A DNA stretch of 64,000 bases from Serendipita indica DSM 11827 (taxonomy: Eukaryota > Basidiomycota > Agaricomycetes > Sebacinales > Serendipitaceae), in assembly GCA_910890315.1 (NCBI GenBank), contig CAJVGD010000042.1:1-64000 (forward strand), read 5' to 3'. Below, piece by piece: positions 9,931-22,159 of the stretch. The notes under the pieces were generated by a model, which saw only the letters and a program-made list of their open reading frames with translations, was not told the DNA's origin and searched no databases. The position numbers and the translations under genes were made by a program. How positions within the stretch are numbered: the first letter of the stretch is position 1; each line of letters begins with the position of its first letter.

Positions 9931-12369
9931 CGCTATTAAACAGTATCGGCGCTACCCGAGTTAGGCTTCATCGGTGTATTTCATTCATTATTTTAGTTCG
10001 TGCGCTTAGAGTGCATTCTCTGGCACTTCGTTGGGAACGGCGGCTCAGCCCGGGGCTCAGAGAGAGCGTGGAGCATAAACTGTTATGAAGAGGTCAATTT
10101 CACTCATGCTGGTGATACGGTGAACGGGAGATGGACCGAGAAGACCATGGCGTGTTCAGGAAGAATACCTAGAATTCCGCACGGGAGAGACAAAGCTTCT
10201 TTCTTGGGACTTTTCTCGGGAGGAATAACGAGAGAATCAGGAATGATGTGCTATGTTGTCCGATGGCCGGCCTACCTGCAACTGTATCAAAGTGATCACT
10301 CCCTACTGTCATTATTAGGAGTCTTAAATATCCGTATACAGTCTAGATGCCTAATTAGCTTCAGAACATCCCCCCAAAGGAAGAGCGATGCAATGCCGAC
10401 TGTGCACATCCGAGCCATTTCTATTTCCAAGGTAGTGGCCGACAATAGATAGGCAGGTTTGATACAATTATTGTAGCGCAATGCGCGGCTGGTGTAGTGG
10501 TCAAGTCTCACGACTAGGACCGCGCAGACGAAAGTTGCTGGGTTCAACTCCGTCTGGTGGCGGATTGTACGCTTAATGGCGCACTCCTGCCCAAACAATG
10601 CTCATTGGGCTTAGCCACTCTGAAATCTTATATACCCCAGAGTGAGCAAGCCCCGCCGGCTTTTTGCTTCAAGGAGCGCAGTTCCTTGAGTGCTTGGCCC
10701 GTTCACGCGTAGCTGCCGGCGTTGGGTAGTATGCATACGAAGAGAGAGGCAAGATAAGGAAATCAGACGCAAGATGAGCCAGAAGCTTTGGCGCTTCGAT
10801 GCATTCGGCCTCCTAAGTTGTGAAATATCGCCATTCTTGATAGTTTTATCCACTTCCACTTTATAGGGTTCAGAGAGGTCGTCAATTGTGTCCAATGGTT
10901 GTATCAAGGCTTGGCTTTGCAGCGATAACCGTTTCCGCATAGGAGCGCTCAGAACAAACCACCTCGACTGTGACATTGCCTTGAATAGTATCTTTGAGAG
11001 TCTTGGTTGTGTAGGTCTTCATCGCAGAATCTAAATATCATATGCTAAGAGTTGACACCTTCACCGCTCGAGCACACCAGGCCGGGTCGGTTTACGTCTG
11101 CTGACTACCGCAGCAACTTTGTAGGGAAATAATTCGACCGGCATTTGGTCGGAAGCGCATGCACCACACTGCGTTCTGCCTCACGGAAAGATGCCAAGGG
11201 CCCAGGGATATGCATAGACCCGCCAGCCACACCAGCCGCTACTCAAAGGAACTCGAGATATTCCGCTGGGTCTGAAAAGCGGTGAGATTGTCCCTCTGAA
11301 ACACTGAAGTATAACGGAACTGGTCTGAATGGTCGCTATAAACGGTTACCACTGGAATGCTCGTCGAAGCCACAAGTTGGCGCTAGGGAGCCACCGAATG
11401 CTCAGGGCCATCTCGGGATCATCCGGCCAGCGGTGATCGGTAGCGATACAGCTAAATGAATCTTTATGCGACCGAGTTAGGCCTCGTGTGCCCGAGCATC
11501 AGGGACTGAAGCCAGGATCCTGTCCTTGACAATCATGCCGAAAGATGAATGCAGCATCTTTGGAAACATAGACCAATTATTCAGTACTAATGGACTGTCT
11601 CAACAGACTCGAACTGCGTTCGCTCACAGATGTAGCATGGGGCAAGCCACTGCTCTGCCGTGCAGAGAAGTGCGGTCCCTGGTATTGACCGAAAACGCGT
11701 TAAATAAATCCCGTACAAGTCTTTGGGCTGAGCCATTCATGGCTGATCAGGAAGAACCCGCACGCAAGCGCACAGGTAGTATTGAGCGAGAAAACGTGAC
11801 GATAAAGCAGTGCCTTCTAGGCTCAAGTCCAAGGGAGTCATTAGCGGGACAGCCACCGAAGAGTGTCCAATTTTGGCGTGGTGCCTGGCTGGCGGGCTAC
11901 GACCAAGTTTGTCTTTCCCAGTTTCCTCCTCACGAGCCAACCAAAAATCCGAGCAAAATAGACAGACACCTGCCGTATATTACGTATAATAGAGCCTGAG
12001 CTGAATCATACAGAGTGAAAATTCTGGTTACAACCACCTTTGATCACTGCCCAATTGCGAGCAACAGAGATCCGGCGATACTTGATCCTGCACTTTTGGC
12101 AGCTGCGTCGACTCCACGTGCCCTAGCGTATCGTATTTGATAGCTGAGGAAGCTTGTCCGGCGCTGTCAAGCCTGGCCAACGGACATCTCCACCTCCCAG
12201 CACGAGACGGCCTCATGCCCCCCCTTGACAAATCGATGCGCCCGCTTAGCGAAGAAGCAGCTCTTGGGTTGCCGCCTGGCCCTGCGACTGTTCGCCGGTT
12301 TTGGAGCTGTTATGGTTTCTGAACTTCCTTTGTCCCGGCGAGATATAAAACGAAGGAAAACGAAGCGGG
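9931..12369. other. Gene-poor stretch with one tRNA-like segment
   Basis: Several open frames of 60-157 codons occur, but none has recognisable motifs or splice logic. One at 11526-11999 (+) is the longest. Apart from the tRNA-like segment near 10486 and the promoter of the next gene (a TATA-like motif near 12341), I see nothing here I can support. Confidence 0.4.
10486..10566 (+). ncRNA. tRNA-like / possible SINE head
   Basis: The segment holds an A-box-like GGTGTAGTGGTCA (about 10490-10502) and, some 36 bases on, a B-box-like GGGTTCAACTCC (about 10540-10551). This is the spacing of an internal RNA polymerase III promoter. A clean cloverleaf does not form: the T-arm pairing is poor and no T-run terminator follows. 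A degenerate tRNA gene or a tRNA-derived SINE is therefore more likely than a working tRNA. Confidence 0.35.
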
Positions 12370-13836
12370 TTGAGCATCATCAGCTCTTCCAACTCGTCCC
12401 CATTCTTCTCGAACAAATCGCCTCCCATGTCTTCATCCTCGTCGAATCCCGCCTCCATCAAGCGCGCGACAACTCCAGAGTCCCAGTCGCGTACTCTCAC
12501 CTCCGAGACGTATGTCAAGTCTAGTCTGCGCACGCTTGTTGACATTAGATAGGCCGACGACATCGCTCATGCGACAGTGGACGATTTTCTCGCCGCTGCC
12601 AATACACACCCCACAGGGGTCGTCTACCATCCAACAGGTGGCTTTCGATCCATTCGGGGAACTGGCAGCGAGCCTAGATTCCACGGTATGCATGTCGATC
12701 TCTTGTCTTCTCTGACTGATTCTCTACGCGACAGCTCCCGAAAACGTCCCATTCCCCAAGACGAGCGTCGAGCACGCTTTTATCTATCGATAGGTGCGTG
12801 CCTCCTTCAGGGTTGCACGACACTTGACCTGGATCACAGCAGCAACTTTCGATTCCGAGGGTATGGATTACCATGGACCCGCGAAACCAGCCCGGTAGGT
12901 TTGATCCATCTGTGATCTGTTCAAATGTTGATCGCCCTGACTAGGAATTAAGCCACACGCCATCACTCGACGAGATTGCTGCGTCTCTACGCGTCGATGG
13001 TGGGACATGCGATCCAAGAGACGTCTGGGTCATGCCGCGTCGCGAAGAGATTTTAGTCGATATGGGAACATTCGACACTCTCCTGCGGAGACCCATATCT
13101 TCCGCGCCGGTGAAGCGCACGCACGCGGATTTGGACCTGCCACCAAGAAAGAGAGCGAAAGTATGTCATATCCGCCATGATCTACATCATGTCTGACTAT
13201 GTGTTTAGGCCACTCGCTCTCGAGCTCAGTCCGTGGACTTGGCGAGGGCGTCGACTTCCGAGGATCCGTCACCCACGTCGGGGTCATCCAAAGCTTCTAG
13301 TGAAGCTTCCAATGAAGTCGCTGACATCGATGGTGAAGAGGCGTTGGAAGACAGCCAGGAGACAGCCCGGGGCTCAACTTCGGGAACGACGCCAACTGCA
13401 GAGGGAATTGAGGCGGCGTTGGGCGAACCAGGCGTTTTTGTGCCAGGTATGTCTCTATAAATCACGAGAATCCACGACTCACACATTAGCAGCCAGTTAT
13501 CCCGACCACGAACTTGATTCGTGGAGAGACCACCTCGCGGGTCGGCGCTCGGCAGAGGCGTTGTTCCCACATCTCAGGTCGACGGCGTCTTATGCTTTCC
13601 GCAAGACGTTGAGGAGCCCTCGGTACTGCTGTCAGGCGACAAGCCGATGGAACGGTACGGGGTGGGAGGAGATCCCGATGTGTGGTGAGAAGATGAGCTC
13701 CTCCGAGTCGTTCGTACGACATGTAAAGAGCCATCTGGGGCTCTGTCGGGAACAGACACTGGAGGAGGCTTTTACTGGTGAGCAAAAGCCATTAGAAACT
13801 GCATTGGATCTGACGGTAGCCAGCGAGGGCAAATAG
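12370..13836 (+). CDS. Uncharacterised protein with C-terminal C2H2-like finger
   Basis: Seven-exon gene: 12370-12509, 12553-12685, 12735-12793, about 12840-12894, 12945-13161, 13210-13446, 13493-13836, all GT-AG and in phase. The N-terminus is a Ser-rich low-complexity region. The centre has an acidic and Ser/Thr-rich segment after a basic patch (PPRKRAKATRSR) that looks like a nuclear localisation signal. The C-terminus contains a C..C stretch and MCGEKMSSSESFVRHVKSH, spaced like a degenerate C2H2 zinc finger. A nuclear DNA- or RNA-binding role is plausible but inferred from the basic patch and finger only. I do not recognise the full-length family. Confidence 0.6.
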
Positions 13837-14381
13837 ATGGGCGGGGGGAGCAACAAAGCAGACGGCAGCGAAAGGGAAGAAGAGCAAGCGAGTCTAGAGA
13901 GATTGATATAATCCGTAAATGCATCTTCGTTCTCCAGTAACATCCATCTAGTTGGTCATTACTCTCGCCGCTTTGTCCGATCGGCGTTGATAGCTCGTTG
14001 TATGATATTTTTGTACTTGGTTTCTTGTCCTCTGCCGGCGCCAGGTCAGCCATGGTGAAGCGGTCAGAAGTAAGCTTTGGGCAATAAACTCGTCCACCAC
14101 CTTGCTGAGTAGTATGAGCTAATCCACCAAAAAAATCAGGTATTCTCTCATATTTGAAAACCGCTCAAATGGCGAATACCATTGTCCGAGGAAGCGAGAA
14201 CTTCAGACCATTGGCTATAACAGCGTTCGGGAGATAACTATAAAGGTGCAATATGCCGTATATCAAGGCGTAGTTTGACGTTGTTATCGTAAGGATTCAG
14301 TGAGTCCAGGTTTGTGGTACACAAACTTGGAGTCTTCCTTGTCGGCGTAGCTACTCGAGCGTGCGAACCGGGATACGTTGA
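13837..14381. other. Intergenic
   Basis: Tandem intergenic region between the zinc-finger-like gene and the WD40 gene. Presumably 3' UTR then promoter; no feature I can support. Confidence 0.4.
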
Positions 14382-16462
14382 ATGCCGCAAGACCTTCCGG
14401 GATTCTACTTTGATGTAACAAGAAACCGTTACTTTCCCCTCAACTCCCGTCCAGCAACTGGCACATCCGATTCTGTCAGCGATCAAAATCAAGCCGCAGC
14501 GCTATCCTCGAGCGCAGCTAGCACTTCTACGCAAACAAAAAATATCATTAAGGCATCTTCCCACCCAGGTTCTGCCAGACCGGTACGAACCAGCACCAAG
14601 GGCGAATGTACGGCTGCGGCACGGCGGCGCCTGGCCGGGAAACTGAGCCTTTCTGATATCCATGATGACCTATAGTAGGTAAATTTTCTACGTAAAGGCC
14701 ACTTTTGAACTAGAAGTAGCTCCTTGCAACATTCCAACCTGGCTCATCGAGCTCGGTTTGTATCATCAACGCATGCACCATTCGATCATTACGGAGTGGA
14801 TCTGACGAGTATATTCGTCTCAGACTTATCGCGAATACCCAAAGATATGGCAATGGAAGAGGACACGACGCATGACCAACCTAGGTCGAGACCTGGTTTA
14901 ATCTTTGCAGGAGACAAAGCTGGAATGCTCTATGCTACCTCGAAGGAAGATCCGTATGATCCTTGGGTGCCTGTTCATCACCTGGGCTCCCAGGTAAGCA
15001 CCCCCCGTACCCTATCATCGTCGTCTAAACCCTGTGCTAGATTTCGAGTGTGTATATTCATAACAAAACTATGTAGTAAGCTCCTTCAAACGGTGTCGTG
15101 TTCTCAAGGCTCACGTAAAGTGCCGTAGCGCGGCTTCGCTAGGTCCGAAGCCGCAAATCTTCATATCTACCAGCGAGTGAGTTGAACGGGAAATTAAGTA
15201 GAGAGATATGACACTTTTGATAGATTCATGTCTAGCCTTAGCATGCATTCCTTTCACGACATGTGGACGGTACACTGGCTGATGCCGTCACCTGAAAGCG
15301 ATGCATCCAATGCAAGTGCTGTTATTGGTGTGTTCGACCATTTGCAATTCAGATACTGTACTGACAGCCAGGTCCAGGGATGAAACAACGCGCAGTGTAT
15401 ATGCCTTCCCTCGAAACGCACCGTGGTGCATATATCATGCCCACAAATTCCGACGTGTTCTCTGTCTATAAGCACCATGTAAGCCTCTATTACCACCTTT
15501 CGACGTTTTCTAACCGGTTCGCCTGCCAGTGGACTGTCCTTACTGGTGCTCGTAATGGATCTGTAAAACTCTTCGATGTGAGAACACCTCCCACATCTCA
15601 CGTGAATATATTTCCGCCATGCGTTCGTGCATCTCGCACACTGGGCGTACCCGTTGCGGATCCCATACCACGCCGTGGGCTCAACCTAGCACCTACAAGT
15701 CGTGGAACAGCAGGGAGTAGATGGAATGCCCTCTCTAAATCACCAACTAGACGTCCATTGGCACTAGGAAACCCCGCACATGACGATCGATCTGCGGGAG
15801 GAACCACACTTGAGGAGGCCAAACCAATGCATACGAGCTCAGTGACAAATCTTCGCGTCCTAGATGAATGGGGACTTCTTCTAGCGTCGATGGACGGGAC
15901 GGTATGGACCTTGAGATTGCTCGAACGTTGCTGACCATAGATCAGCTTAATGCCTATGATATGCGATTCTGTGGCTTCGCATCTCGTTCACAAGCTGAAA
16001 TGGGGACGTTTGTCATTCGGTCAACGAAAGCGAAGCTCGGAGAAGTGGCGACGCTGCCACGACCCGTCTTCAATTTAGCTGGTCACGTCAACACTTGTAG
16101 CCAAGGACTGGTTGGTCCCGCCGTCGTTGTCTCATTCTCTGTTGACTCTTTTCCAGGGCTTCTGTGTGAACCCGTCTGCCTCGATCCTGCTCGCCGCCGG
16201 AGAGGATAAGCGGATCCGGGCCTGGTCCTTGCGCACCGGCGATAATGTTACCAATACGTCTACTTCGAATTCGCCTGGGCCTTCTGGAAAAGCTACTCCC
16301 AACCTGTCATCTTCGCCACGTAGTACCCCTCAAGCTGGCCTCCTGTCTCGCACCTTCTCAAGGCCGGTCAATTCTATTGTGATGGCTGAAGATGGAAAGG
16401 AAATCTGGGTCGCGAGTGGGCGTGAAGCTCTTTGTTTCGAGGGTACTCTCTCGTTTAGATGA
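14382..16462 (+). CDS. DCAF4-like WD40 protein (CUL4-DDB1 substrate receptor type)
   Basis: Nine exons: 14382-14674, 14717-14993, 15041-15072, 15129-15176, 15236-15327, 15372-15478, 15530-15901, 15946-16110, 16157-16462. The N-terminus LPGFYFDVTRNRYFPL is the hallmark start of DCAF4/WDR21 proteins. WD-repeat remnants follow: FAGDKAGMLYA, WTVLTGARNGSVKLFDVRTP, LLLASMDGTLNAYDMR, GHVNT, and LLAAGEDKRIRAWSLR. In animals the family docks on DDB1 in CUL4 ubiquitin ligases; that role is carried over by family. Some introns use less usual sites (an acceptor ending CCGTAG at 15128, a donor GTTGGT at 16111), but phases agree throughout. Spacer inserts between blades are long and Ser/Pro-rich. Confidence 0.75.
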
Positions 16463-16567
16463 GGTAAAGTCATATCTGGACTTTCGACCTCATCTCATCC
16501 TTTACAGTCTTCCTTCCGCTTGTACTTCTTCAAATTCATGTTACTTTGATGCATCTCGAATACGACA

Positions 16568-17379
16568 CTAAGCATCAATCCCTTTGATTCCTCCCTTGGC
16601 TTTCTGCCAAGACTCTCGCGACGACAGCTCCTTCCACCAACGAGCGACGTGCGGGTATTTCTCTTCGTTCGTCAAGTAGTCGTATCCCAACTTGATGAGG
16701 ATTTCGCCGTAGGGCAAAAAGAAGAAGTCGGCATAGGTCAGCTCCTGTCGAAAACGGTGAGTTATTTTGCTTCCCTAATGCAGCGTGCGACGTACATTTC
16801 CCCCAATGTACTTTTGTTTACTAAGGATAGCCTCGAATCCATCCATCCTTCCCGCAAGGGTTGTCTCCCACTTTTCAACAAACTTTGGTTCGGCTTCTGC
16901 GCCCCATGACCTGCAACTATTGTCAGTATTGCATTTTATTGGAAGAACAAGGAGCTACTGTTTGAAGATGCGTTCCAAGGCTAAGCCTTCAGCCCCGGGG
17001 TTAAAGTTGTTGTTTTCGATGCTGACGCCCTGTTCGACGAGCGCCATTGTTTGAGCGTCGATTGCTCGAAGGCAGGAGTGGGGTGCCAGAGGAGGCATAC
17101 TTCGTTGCAATATACTTTCCAATTGCGCGGGATTCAAACAAGATAAATCCGTCATCCTGGTACGTTTACTGTTAGTATTCACCAAATAGACACAATTTTT
17201 CTTACATCAAGATAGGGAACCTGTCCGAATGGCTGGTTCTTCGTCCACGCTGGAGACTTGTGCTCGTGCTTAGACCAGTCCATCTCAACCATGGTGAAAG
17301 GCACGTTCTTCTCGTATAAGATTACAGCAGCGCGCTGCGTGCAAGTTGATATGCTGCTTCCGTGAAGTGTAAGTACCAT
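16568..17379 (-). pseudogene. Glutathione S-transferase, frameshifted copy
   Basis: Same four-exon layout as the intact GST at 30927-31738: start at 17379, first exon to 17206, then DDGFILFESRAIGKYIATKY, the IENNNFNPGAEGL helix, KQKYIGG, and a last exon beginning ELTYADFFFLPYG and ending at 16568. Between the LLPS segment and the .AQTMALVEQG segment (about 17058-17070) there is one extra base compared with the paralogue, which shifts the frame in the middle of exon 2. As read, the protein stops early. Otherwise all splice sites and catalytic-region residues (HGSSISTCTQR) are intact, so it is either a very young pseudogene or a one-base sequence error. The promoter retains TATAAAA (17438-17444). 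Confidence 0.75.
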
Positions 17380-17927
17380 TCTGGAGAGGCTGTTCGGGAG
17401 TCGAGTGGTATCGAACAGTTTCAACGCAGCCGATTCTTTTATAGCAACAGTGCTGACAAACCCTTGGATAGGCTCTTCCCATGAACTCGCTAATGTGTCA
17501 CGGACGGGCATGCGGACGTCATTGATGAAAGCTTGCGATTGGATCCTACAACCACGGAGCTTACATGGTTTGCTAAGCATCCGGGGCCACGTTATCTCCC
17601 TCAGTCATCATTCCTGGGTTCGGACATAGCGGGGCATCGCGATACCATCACTCCAGTCGTGGATTAAACTCGACTCAACCTTCTGCACCCTGATGGTCTT
17701 TGATTGCCGAGTTTCCAAGTCGAGAGGCAAGAGTATTCTAGAGCCCTATTCATGGATACCCGTGTGACCCAAATAGGCAGTTGAACTCTCAGGAAGGAGG
17801 GAAGTAAATAGTAGGGGTCAACTTTCATCCTTCTGTCCGGTGCTACGCTCATTGTCCAGGTTTGATCTCAGTCCAACGATTATAGTGCCTACATGGCCCA
17901 TAAATGACCTTGGTCGCGAATCGTCCT
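17380..17927. other. Upstream region of the GST copy
   Basis: The part next to the GST matches the promoter of the intact GST in pieces (GCTTAGCAAAC, a CCAAT box, a TTCATG..A.GAGCCT block, TATAAAA), but only as a single copy. The remainder shows nothing I can support. Confidence 0.45.
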
Positions 17928-18025
17928 TGCATTTCTGCCAGACCCCTCGCGATGAGACCTCCTTTACCAACGAGCGGTGGGGGATACTTCTCTTCGCTTG
18001 TCAAGAGACTTGGCGTTGATTTCGC
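17928..18025 (-). pseudogene. Relic of a third GST C-terminus
   Basis: About 100 bases resemble 16590-16675 (the final GST exon): shared strings include TTTCTGCCA, CTCGCGA, CCAACGAGCG and ATACTTCTCTTCG. They encode remnants of the ...KYP.VA.WWKE..SRESWQ segment. No other GST part is recognisable nearby, so this is a fragment of an old tandem duplicate. Confidence 0.6.
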
Positions 18026-19600
18026 CTAAAAGTGGAATGCAACAGGCTCAATCTAACCCTACCGTGATGAAGGGATCTACTTCCGCTACAGGATGGTTTC
18101 AACACTATGCGTCAAGCCTGATTTACTGTTGCCATGGAGTTCGGGACTACACTGGGTAGTTATACGTGAGCCTCGAGTTCAAGTGAGTTGAAGAGTTGGT
18201 ACCCACTGCATCGTTATAGCCAAGCTACTGACTTGTAACGGGCAGGGGCTTCACATGAGTTCACCAAGGTGGATATCTGGAAGCCTGAGCCACGACTCCG
18301 GAAAGCTCCTGAACACAATCTGTATCGGTTCCTTATTCTGACTGGTAAGTTTGAATCGTTCGAGGTGGGAAGCATCGACGATAGGTATCCACGTCCTCTG
18401 GAGAGCTCGAGGGCCGACCAGAATGTCACTCATATTATAATATCTATAACGAGCGCATTGTGACTGGAGGAGCTTTGGCCGCATGAGGGGAGTGAATGCT
18501 GTAATTCTTTCAGTCGGACGCAGTAGCACAGCGGTAATATCATTTGAGTCATGGTACATAGATAGCTCTATAAATCTCAAGAGAGACACGTGAAGATCAA
18601 TTTCATAATCTTTTACTCAACACCGGGTAGTAGAACCTGTCGAGCGGCGCGGTCTGCTCCTCACACAGCTATAGAAGATGACTGGTTGTGCACAGTTTGA
18701 GGAATACGCTTCAACCTCGTCCAGTTTTGCCAATTGAGGACAACTCATGGTCAAGAAACTTGGACCTGACTACACTCTACCGATCTAATATATGGCAAGA
18801 AGCGACTTATGATAATCAAAGAACAGATGGAATTTGCTATTAAATCATTTATCGCCGGACTTTGGCTCATTTGTCCATGGAAAATGAAGCTCGGGAACTC
18901 TGCTACGCATGGGTCTCACCGATTGAGGGACTGGGCGGCACATAGTTCCCCGAAGTTATGGGAAGACATATGTATCAACGGTGTCGCTGAGTCCAGATCT
19001 GGTGAGTCGGTCGCGCCTTCCCTCCCTTGCAGTGTAAAACTTGGACTAAGTTCGCATCTAGCGGCGCAGGTTCACATGATAAGCGACCAGAATCCCGGTC
19101 TTGAGCTCTCTTTGCTTTCAAATCTCGGGTTTCGCTCGAGGGAGAAGACCTAGGCGAAATGTCGGTCTGGTCAGCACTGACGGCTCGCCCAATGGAAATA
19201 CGGTGGGATGTGGGCACGTCTCGGGGAATGAGATGCTGCCAGTTCCTGGGTTACATTCACCCGCGCCAGCATCAAGTTTCGCCGACTCGATTGCGACGGG
19301 CGGCGCACTCACCGTGGCTTTTTCGTGGCACGCTCGCTCCAACACCAACCTTGGATTCTACCTCGTTCTTAACCACGCACTGGACTACTCCAGCGGCTCT
19401 CCTGGCGGCCCGCCTGCACCTCTGCGGCTTTTCTTCACCCCCTTCAAGCTTGCTGTCCGAGCCGGGTCAAATCGAACAGCCCTTGGAGCCTGTAAAAACA
19501 GACCTAAATTGGAGCAAGAAAGGGAGCTGGCTGCAATCTCCTGTACAAGCCTGGAGTAGTTAGTTACCTTGGTCCTTTGTCTCGTTCGGCGTTCCCCAGC
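18026..19600. other. Gene-poor stretch
   Basis: Open frames occur (for example 18251-18589 minus, and two overlapping frames at 19101-19563 plus) but none shows a domain, signal peptide or convincing splice sites. The last part should contain the promoter of the membrane-protein gene. Confidence 0.4.
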
Positions 19601-21826
19601 ATGCAGACGCGACGCTCCACGCTCTTTTCCAAGACTGCCACGCTCTTTTATATCTTAGGGTCGTTACTCCAGGTCGCTTATGCCCAGCATTGGATAATGG
19701 TGGACGATAGGGATCCCGCACTGTTTTACAAGGGCCTATGGTCATCGGGACCCTGTGGAGAGTCATGTCTCTATCCAAACCAGACAAATGTCTACAACCA
19801 AACCTGGCATGCGTATGTCTCCAACTCTCGTACAATGTCGCTCGCTGACCCACAGCCAGAACGCAACCAGGTCGTTCTTCCGGGGAGACCAGTGTAAGCT
19901 TGACGTTTCAAGGTACCTCAAATGGTCTTAGATACGGTATTCTTAATTAACACTTTACAAGGATATGCGGTTGTTGTTGGGGCGCTCCTCGACAATGTTC
20001 ACCCTGATTTGGTCACCTCTGTCAAGATTACGCTCGACCAGGAGACTCTGATGTACTATCACGCCTCTACGAATGATGGAACGGTACAGACGGGAGCAGT
20101 CATTTATTATCGCGATGGACTCCAATATACAACTCATACCATTCGAATCGACGTCAGTGCTCAAAGCATATTCCTTGTATGTACTTCCTAGATCTACGTG
20201 CATCGGCTCACGTGTTTGCAGCTGGATTATATTGCGATTCAGGATCAACCCGCTGACACTGGCGAGAACCCGGGAGGGGGATCAAATAGCCCATCATCTC
20301 CAGAGAGTCCACCGTCGTCGAGGCCTCCCACCACAACGTCTTCTTCTGGAAATGCGTCGCCGTCTGTGAGCACTGCAAGCTCGTCAAGGTCTGGCAATAT
20401 GACCACGACGCCTACGATCACCTTGTCGACACTGGATCCATCCGGGCGTCCAACGACATCATTCGACCCATCCACGTTCATGGTCAACAATCTTCAGTCT
20501 ATGTCCGGCTCTGTCTTTACGACAAGCTCAGTGGACAGTTCTGGGCGTACAATCTTTTTCCCGGCGACTGTTTATGCAGATGGGTCCGACCAAGGAGGGC
20601 ACTCTGGCGGATCTTCTCATGAATCTTCTCACTCGTGAGTAATCTAGCTGTCGACTTCTCGCCTAGCGGTGATACGTCGGCCGTCCCTGTTCCTCAGTAT
20701 CTGACCCATGTATTACAGGTCAACAGCATTCTCTCCGGCGTTGGCAGGGGCAATTGGCGCAGCAGGTGCAGCGATTGCAGCCGTCGCCGTTGTCATCCTG
20801 ATGTTCTGCCTTCGCAGAAAGCGAAGGATTCAGCTACGTCCGCAATCTGCCGAGCCATACATTCTGGCCAACGAGACGCCAACAACTCAGAGCTCCAATC
20901 TTAGTGCTCCGACGTCTCCTATCCCATACACGCCCGTCTCCGCCTTGGGTCTCTTTTACGCACACCAGCCGCCCACTGCTCCCCGACCTCAAATGCGTCT
21001 TCAAACTGATTTATTATCCTCCCCGCCTCCGAATACACTCTTGACTCCCATGACACCGACCCACGGGCCTTCGACATATCACCTTCATCCCGGATTCCCG
21101 CCATCTCAGCAGCAATCGCCCGCAACACCTCACCCGAATTCTCACATGTATCTTCCTTACATCAGCCCGGCGGAGAAGCTCAGCCGTCACCAGTCGACAG
21201 CGCCTCAAAGACGTGCTTCGAATCTGGCCGATATGCGCTCGCCGGTGACAGCCTTGTATCCTCGTCCAGCCGACTGGGACATTGAATCCGAATCCGAGCG
21301 CGAGCAAGAGCCTCCTTTACCGATCCCACTCCATCTCCCGCCTGAAGAGCCGCAATCCGCATCGACACCGCTGGCCAGTGTCCCACCTTCGCCAGCTGCA
21401 CTCACCCTCCCCTCCCCACATCCTTCGTCACGGAGACGAAGTGCGCGGCGAAAAGAGTTCCTCGAACTCCCTCCCCCACCACCTATGCCCATGCAAATGC
21501 AAATGCAAATGCAGATGCAGATGCAGCCTTCACCAATGTCGATGCTAGATCCCAATGTGCCCGTGATACGACACCCCAGTCTCCCGAGACGATCACGGCG
21601 AGGCACGACAGGGTCGATGCCTATGTTGCAAGACGCGAATGGAACATACTTTGTCGCCGTCCCGGTCCTGGCACGTCCAGAACACGGTGCACGAAGTCCT
21701 GCGAGTGACGAGGAGAGCTTGCCGCCTGTTGTGCGACGACAGTCACTGAGCCATCCTGCGCCACCAGCGTATAGCCCTCCTAGATTGGTACGAAATGCGG
21801 ACTTGCATGACGGCGTGTACAGATAG
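19601..21826 (+). CDS. Mucin-like single-pass membrane protein
   Basis: Exons: 19601-19812, 19860-19912, 19962-20176, 20222-20634, 20719-21826. It starts with a signal peptide (MQTRRSTL, then a hydrophobic run ending LLQVAYA, before QHWIMVDD). A beta-rich ectodomain with N-glycosylation sequons follows (including ALLDNVHPD). Next come a long Ser/Thr/Pro-rich stalk and one transmembrane helix (about AGAIGAAGAAIAAVAVVILM) with a FCLRRKRR stop-transfer. The cytoplasmic tail is long and Pro/Ser-rich. This is the layout of a large, poorly characterised Agaricomycete family, possibly wall or stress sensors (inferred from the layout). The tail has a hexanucleotide repeat (21487-21526) encoding alternating Met-Gln. 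The second intron's acceptor is the least certain join. Confidence 0.7.
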
Positions 21827-22159
21827 ACGCATTTTGTTTCTTTCCCTGTTTACACGTCTGCTTATCGCTACTTTCTTCCCTCTTGTGTCCCTTGGGGCCG
21901 AGCTAGGCTCGTTAGTCTATCATTTATCCACACGTTCGCTTCCTACTCAACCCCCTCCCACCATGTATCCATCTAGATATCCCGTAGTGCCTTGGAGTTC
22001 TCTCCTATACCTCGTGCCTGTCTTGTATACGTCGATGTATACCAGTGCTCGGACGCAATGGACGGATGATTAACACCGTATTCATTCTGATAAGCGTGAA
22101 GAAGGCGATAGCATTGAGATAATATACATCAAACAAAGGCCCGTGGACGGACGGTCGAT
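21827..22159. other. Convergent intergenic region
   Basis: 3' flanks of the membrane-protein gene (+) and NOP56 (-). No feature I can support. Confidence 0.4.

Noticed and set aside
11526-11999. 157-codon open frame in the gene-poor region
   Set aside because: No homology that I can see, no splice structure, and overlapping frames on the other strand are equally open.
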